64,000 nt of DNA from contig CP048715.1 in NCBI GenBank assembly GCA_022641835.1, positions 2,604,001 through 2,668,000 of the forward strand, written 5' to 3'. The stretch's first letter is position 1; each line of letters opens with the position of its first letter. This DNA comes from Petasospora fabianii (Eukaryota > Ascomycota > Saccharomycetes > Phaffomycetales > Wickerhamomycetaceae). This document shows positions 59,883 to 64,000 of this stretch, one piece after another. The position numbers and the translations under genes were made by a program. A model generated the notes under the pieces. The model saw only the letters and a list, made by a program, of their open reading frames with translations. It was not told the DNA's origin and ran no database searches.

Positions 59883-62800
59883 ATGGATGAAGGACTGCCG
59901 GCTATCACCCCGGCTGATCTCATCGATCACCTCTTCGGCCTAACTAAAATTCTCCATGCCGCACAGTCGGACGACGTCGTCCATTTCAATACACCAGAGG
60001 TCAAAAGAGCCTGCTCTGAGTTTATCTCTGACCCGGTCGCTTCTACACTCTTTGTTACCAAACACACCAATGGTTGGGTCGTGTCTCTCCAATTAGATGA
60101 TGTCCCTGATGTTACCCCTGTCGCCACAATGGTTGTGATCAAGGAGAAGGGCCCAATCGTTGGGGACATTGACAAGAAACTTCAGGTTGTCCATATTCCA
60201 CATCACGGTGGTTCATTCGATACACTGAGGCTACTAGTGAGTCTTGGTGTCGGCACCTACTTTGATGCCATTACATCCCAGAATCGTACAGACGTTGTCA
60301 CCTCAACTAAAAAGAAGATCAATGAGCTTGCGCTGTCACTCCAACACCTCGAGCAAATGATCCAGGTTCCTGACTTGATAGGCACATCACATCCCATCAT
60401 TCGAGAGGCTGTGTCTAACGGCGCAACGCTGGATAATTATACCGAAATCATTCATGAGAGTACGCTCAACGATACCTCCTTCCTCAACAGTGTGCAAACC
60501 ATCGTGAACGAGTGGGTCCGTTCTATTCAGTCCCTGACCAGAATGGACCGTGATGTCTCTGAGGGATCTGCTCTTGATGAGGCGAACTTCTGGATATCTA
60601 TGGAATCCTCGCTTACTGCTATCCAAGAACAGCTCGATTCTTCAGATGTCCAACTCTCCTTAGAGGTTCTCAAGTACGCAAAGCGTTACCACGCCACTGT
60701 CAGCTTCATGTCCGATATCGGTATTAAGGATGCCATGGCTCGTGCTGTGGATTATAACAAACTCATGAAAGACATTCCTTTGAATGAACTTGTTGCTGCT
60801 GAGTCTTTCTCCAAGATTGAGGAGGCCATTGTTCTGATAATGAACCATCTCAAGAAGCTTCGTATTACATCATACCCTGTCAACAAGGCTCTTCGTTTCG
60901 TTGAAGCCATCTCGTCGGACCTGGACAACAAACTCAAACCGATGGTTCAGGATCTTATGGCTCTGGAGTTTGAGGCATTCACGAAACAGGTTCAGGATCT
61001 GGAGTTTGTTTTTGACACTTGGGATAGACAGGTCAAGGAGTTTGTCAATCTTTCCCGTGAGCTGCTCAGAAAACGTGGCGAAAAGTTCATCTTTGTCAAG
61101 ATCAATCCAAAAACTGACTACATCAAGGAGAGGCTTGCTGACGCTCTCGATTTTAGGACGAGGCATGAAAACTTTGTCGCTACAGTGAGAAACATTGAGA
61201 TGCCGCAGGATGATGTTGAGCACGCATATGCAGCCCTTAGAGATGTTGACTTTCTCGAGCAAGGCAAGAACTGGAATGCTGCCAAGAGGACGTATGACAA
61301 CCGAATTCAGCAGATTGAGAACCACATTGTCGCTCAATTGAGAACAAAACTTGAGGCTACCTCAAACTTCAACGAGATGTTTCAGGTCTTTGGTAGCCAT
61401 AAGTCACTGCTTGAGAGACCACGCATAAGAGGAGCTATTCAGGAGTATCAGTCTCAACTCCTTGCCGTTGTAAAGGACGAGATTGCCCATCTTCAACACA
61501 ATTTCACCAACAAGAAAGAGTTTGACTCATTTGCCCCCCTAAAAGACTACCCAGAGATTGCTTTCTCTTTAATATGGGCCAGACAGACTGAAGTGAAGTT
61601 GATTTACCTTCTTGAAAGGATTGAGCTAGTCTTAGGTAAGGAATGGAGTTCTTATGCTGAGGGCCAAAAGATCTACTCCGAGAGTATGACATTCAAGAAC
61701 AAGCTAAACGTTCAGGGCCTCTATAGCGAATGGCTCGACTCCGTTGCTGGCAAAACTGTCAGCGGCAAAATATTTCATCTTGTGAAAGAAAACAACACAA
61801 CAACACTCACTATCAACTTTGATGACTCATTGATGTCATTATTCAAGGAAGTCAGGGCTCTCTGCTGGCAGAAGTTTGCTGTTCCACATGGTGTGATCGT
61901 GAGTTCCAGACAGGTTCGCAAAGTTTATCCACATGCTATAATCCTGAAAGAGTCGTTGCGAACACTTGAGTCTACCTTGCAGAAGGTCGAATCACTAGGA
62001 CAGAGTGAAGTGCTGCTTCTTGCCGAGAAGAAGCAGATTTATGAGCTCATCGCTACATGCATGTCCATTGACTGGGAATCACTTTCGAGATCTCAGGATC
62101 TTGAAGTTGCGGAGATTTCAAGTACAGAGCACAACCAGTTATCACAGATTATGGACCTTGAGCGCTCTATCGAAAAGCTTTTCCATAAGGCTGAGGCCCT
62201 GCAGTCATATCAGGATGACATTTCCACTGCCTTGGAGAACATCAAGACTATTGAGTTTTCTTCAGATGGCCTTGGTACATGTACTCGTGATCTGCAAACA
62301 GTTACTGACAAAATCTCAAGTGCAGGCTTTTCCGGACTAGATGCGTTCGTTGATGGTCTGAACAACTCTTTGATTGAGGCTCTGATTGCTCGTTTCACTA
62401 AGACTTCAATCACTGGTATTACCATGGAGCATCAAATCCAGGTCGGATCGGCTCTGGCAGTGCATCCGCTTCTTGAAACATCCAAGGCTAGGTTGTACCA
62501 ATACGCCCATGACATTGTTGAAACCCTGTTATCCCAGAAGAAAATCATCGTGAGGACTTTACACTCCCCATCAGAGGCTGAAAGACTGAGCTTCACTCCT
62601 CACATGGACAAGATAACACGTCATTTGGAGGAAATGCTTACATTGCTGGAGCAGGACTTTAGTAATGCCACGTCATTTGTTGATACATGGTACCAGTTCC
62701 AGGCCCTGTGGGATGTCAATTCCGACACGATGTACGCCGATCTAACACTTACTGGGTGGTTCACTCTATTCGAAGAAATCCAGAAATCTCGTGTTCTCTT

Positions 62801-64000
62801 CGACAATGCTGAGGTCACAAGAACGTTTGGTCCCCTAGTCATCAACTTTGATGACACTAGGGTTCAAATAATCTCGAGATTCAACTTATGGAATCGTGAT
62901 GTTCTCGCACGCTTTGCTGGTTTCCTGAGTGTCACCACACGATCCACACACAACAGAATTGTTAATGCTCGCAAATCTCTGGAAAAGAATGACTTAAATA
63001 TTTCATCCGTACAGGACACTGTTGAGATGATCATGAATGTCCAGAAACAGAAGAGATGTGCTGAGGAGCTGAGAACTTTGATCCAGGACCTTCGCACTGC
63101 TGAAAAACTGCTTTACAAACTTCGATTCAAGCTTTCTGCGGACCATGTCTTCGCTGATCAGCTCGAGAATGATTTCGAAGCGCTGCTTGAGATTGTCTTC
63201 AGACGCAGCAACTCCATTGATGAGCACATTGATGTGATCCGGAAAACCCTCGAAAGTGAGTGCGCCAGAGTCCAAAATGCGATCTCAGAAGCTCACCAAA
63301 ACTGGCTCTCATCTAGGCCAACTGATAATTCTCTCAGTCCAAAGGATGCTATTGCTTCTCTAGATGATATGGAGAGGTACCTTGAGTCCATCCAGTCCCG
63401 CAGAACGCTTTTGCTCGATGCTACTGCTCTTCTTGCCATTCCAGTCGGTGTGAATGGAGATTTGAACTCGACCCTTCAAGAATTGAAGGATTTGAAGTCG
63501 GTTTGGCTCTCCATACAAGGTCTATGGGGCTCGTTGGAAGACTTGAGGAACATGAAGTGGTCTACTCTCAAGCCACGCTCTCTCAGGAGCCAACTCGAAG
63601 AGCTGGTCTCCAACACCAAAGCCATGCCTGTTCGGGTTCGTCAGCATCAGCCATTTCAGCATTTCCTCAAAACGGTGACTGAGCTCTCCACAACTCAGAA
63701 GACCTTGGTCTCATTGAAGGAGGACTATGTCAAAGAAAGACACATGAAGGCATTATTCAAGGCTGTCGGGCGTGATTATACTACTGACTTGACAGTTGGT
63801 CATGTTTGGGACTTGAACTTGCTGCTGAACCAGGGTATCATTAAATCTATCATTGAGCAGGCCAACTCCGAAAGGGCCATTGAGGAAGCACTACAGGGGA
63901 TTAGAGATGCTTGGGATGATCAAAGATTTGTGTTCTTTGAGTATAAGTTGCAACGTCTGGTCAAAAACTTCCCACAGTTGCTTGAGCTTGCTTCGAATGA
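59883..64000 (+). CDS. DYN1: Cytoplasmic dynein heavy chain DYN1 (N-terminal part)
   Basis: Open from ATG at 59883 (MDEGLPAITPADLIDHLFG) to the right edge: 1372 codons plus 2 nt, so about one third of the usual 4000-plus aa. The minus-end motor positions the mitotic spindle and nucleus. The visible part is the tail (DHC_N1 type; long helical bundles such as VVHIPHHGGSFDTLRLLVSLGVGTYFDAITSQN) and the start of the linker: LEDLRNMKWSTLKPRSLRSQLEELVSNTKAMPVRVRQH, LKEDYVKERHMKALFKAVG, LTVGHVWDLNLLLNQ, and IEQANSERAIEEALQGIRDAWDD. The AAA+ ring lies beyond the window. No intron or frame break seen in the visible part. Confidence 0.95.
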   Translation, partial: MDEGLPAITPADLIDHLFGLTKILHAAQSDDVVHFNTPEVKRACSEFISDPVASTLFVTKHTNGWVVSLQLDDVPDVTPVATMVVIKEKGPIVGDIDKKLQVVHIPHHGGSFDTLRLLVSLGVGTYFDAITSQNRTDVVTSTKKKINELALSLQHLEQMIQVPDLIGTSHPIIREAVSNGATLDNYTEIIHESTLNDTSFLNSVQTIVNEWVRSIQSLTRMDRDVSEGSALDEANFWISMESSLTAIQEQLDSSDVQLSLEVLKYAKRYHATVSFMSDIGIKDAMARAVDYNKLMKDIPLNELVAAESFSKIEEAIVLIMNHLKKLRITSYPVNKALRFVEAISSDLDNKLKPMVQDLMALEFEAFTKQVQDLEFVFDTWDRQVKEFVNLSRELLRKRGEKFIFVKINPKTDYIKERLADALDFRTRHENFVATVRNIEMPQDDVEHAYAALRDVDFLEQGKNWNAAKRTYDNRIQQIENHIVAQLRTKLEATSNFNEMFQVFGSHKSLLERPRIRGAIQEYQSQLLAVVKDEIAHLQHNFTNKKEFDSFAPLKDYPEIAFSLIWARQTEVKLIYLLERIELVLGKEWSSYAEGQKIYSESMTFKNKLNVQGLYSEWLDSVAGKTVSGKIFHLVKENNTTTLTINFDDSLMSLFKEVRALCWQKFAVPHGVIVSSRQVRKVYPHAIILKESLRTLESTLQKVESLGQSEVLLLAEKKQIYELIATCMSIDWESLSRSQDLEVAEISSTEHNQLSQIMDLERSIEKLFHKAEALQSYQDDISTALENIKTIEFSSDGLGTCTRDLQTVTDKISSAGFSGLDAFVDGLNNSLIEALIARFTKTSITGITMEHQIQVGSALAVHPLLETSKARLYQYAHDIVETLLSQKKIIVRTLHSPSEAERLSFTPHMDKITRHLEEMLTLLEQDFSNATSFVDTWYQFQALWDVNSDTMYADLTLTGWFTLFEEIQKSRVLFDNAEVTRTFGPLVINFDDTRVQIISRFNLWNRDVLARFAGFLSVTTRSTHNRIVNARKSLEKNDLNISSVQDTVEMIMNVQKQKRCAEELRTLIQDLRTAEKLLYKLRFKLSADHVFADQLENDFEALLEIVFRRSNSIDEHIDVIRKTLESECARVQNAISEAHQNWLSSRPTDNSLSPKDAIASLDDMERYLESIQSRRTLLLDATALLAIPVGVNGDLNSTLQELKDLKSVWLSIQGLWGSLEDLRNMKWSTLKPRSLRSQLEELVSNTKAMPVRVRQHQPFQHFLKTVTELSTTQKTLVSLKEDYVKERHMKALFKAVGRDYTTDLTVGHVWDLNLLLNQGIIKSIIEQANSERAIEEALQGIRDAWDDQRFVFFEYKLQRLVKNFPQLLELASN

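Noticed and set aside
1-64000. CRISPR arrays, rRNA, LTR or DNA transposons
   Set aside because: No spaced direct repeats, rRNA-like sequence, transposase, reverse transcriptase or long terminal repeats were seen on either strand.

Overview
The window is nuclear DNA of a budding yeast (Saccharomycotina). It holds compact, mostly intron-poor genes whose closest recognisable relatives are Saccharomyces-type proteins: trifunctional HIS4, NAR1, KSH1, GOT1, HUA1, FOL2, RKM1, PRE1, PRI1, EGH1, PFK1, SQT1, PRP22, PPE1 and DYN1. Zn2Cys6 regulators are frequent. Introns are short (53-109 nt), with GTATGT, GTAAGT or GTGAGT donors and ACTAAC or ACTAAG branch sites. CTG codons fall at conserved leucine or hydrophobic positions (KSH1, PRI1), so the lineage does not appear to read CUG as Ser or Ala. 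The multi-intron KSH1 and GOT1 genes, plus a PhoD-like phosphatase, hint at an early-diverging yeast rather than Saccharomycetaceae. I cannot name the species.

Layout. 1-4.1 kb: a spliced glutathione transferase gene (GTT1-like) in otherwise empty DNA. 4.1-14 kb: a regulator island. A TALE homeodomain gene (TOS8/CUP9 type) and a Zn2Cys6 gene are transcribed away from each other across about 5.5 kb without a convincing gene. A second Zn2Cys6 protein with an unusual Myb/SANT-like N-terminus converges on the first. 15-25 kb: PhoD-like phosphatase, HIS4 with a Gcn4 site, NAR1, KSH1 and a third Zn2Cys6 regulator that looks paralogous to the one at 10.6 kb. 26-36 kb: an orphan leucine-rich repeat protein, CPD1, EFG1, four-exon GOT1, HUA1, FOL2 and RKM1. 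36-48 kb: a catalytically dead AMP deaminase-like protein, PRE1/PRI1 divergent around MluI boxes, EGH1, PFK1 and a divergent small-heat-shock-like protein. 50-64 kb: phosphogluconolactonase, SQT1, PRP22, two adjacent AT-hook-type proteins, PPE1 and the first 1372 codons of the dynein heavy chain, which runs off the right edge.

Most genes are independent housekeeping functions. Local regulatory links are visible. HIS4 carries a general amino-acid control site. PRI1, both AT-hook genes and the PPE1/DYN1 interval carry ACGCGT boxes, suggesting G1/S control. The PhoD-like gene has four GCGCCAAA motifs, three of them spaced exactly 10 bp apart.

The most surprising signals are: (1) an in-phase T TTT TTA slippery heptamer just before the EGH1 stop, whose -1 frame encodes a hydrophobic membrane-anchor-like tail; (2) the adjacent AT-hook proteins that seem to share a C-terminal helical module and promoter boxes; (3) a Myb/SANT-like plus Zn2Cys6 fusion; (4) the AMP deaminase-like pseudoenzyme; and (5) the very long promoter region between two regulators. 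No transposons, LTR elements, tRNAs, rRNAs or CRISPR arrays were recognised.
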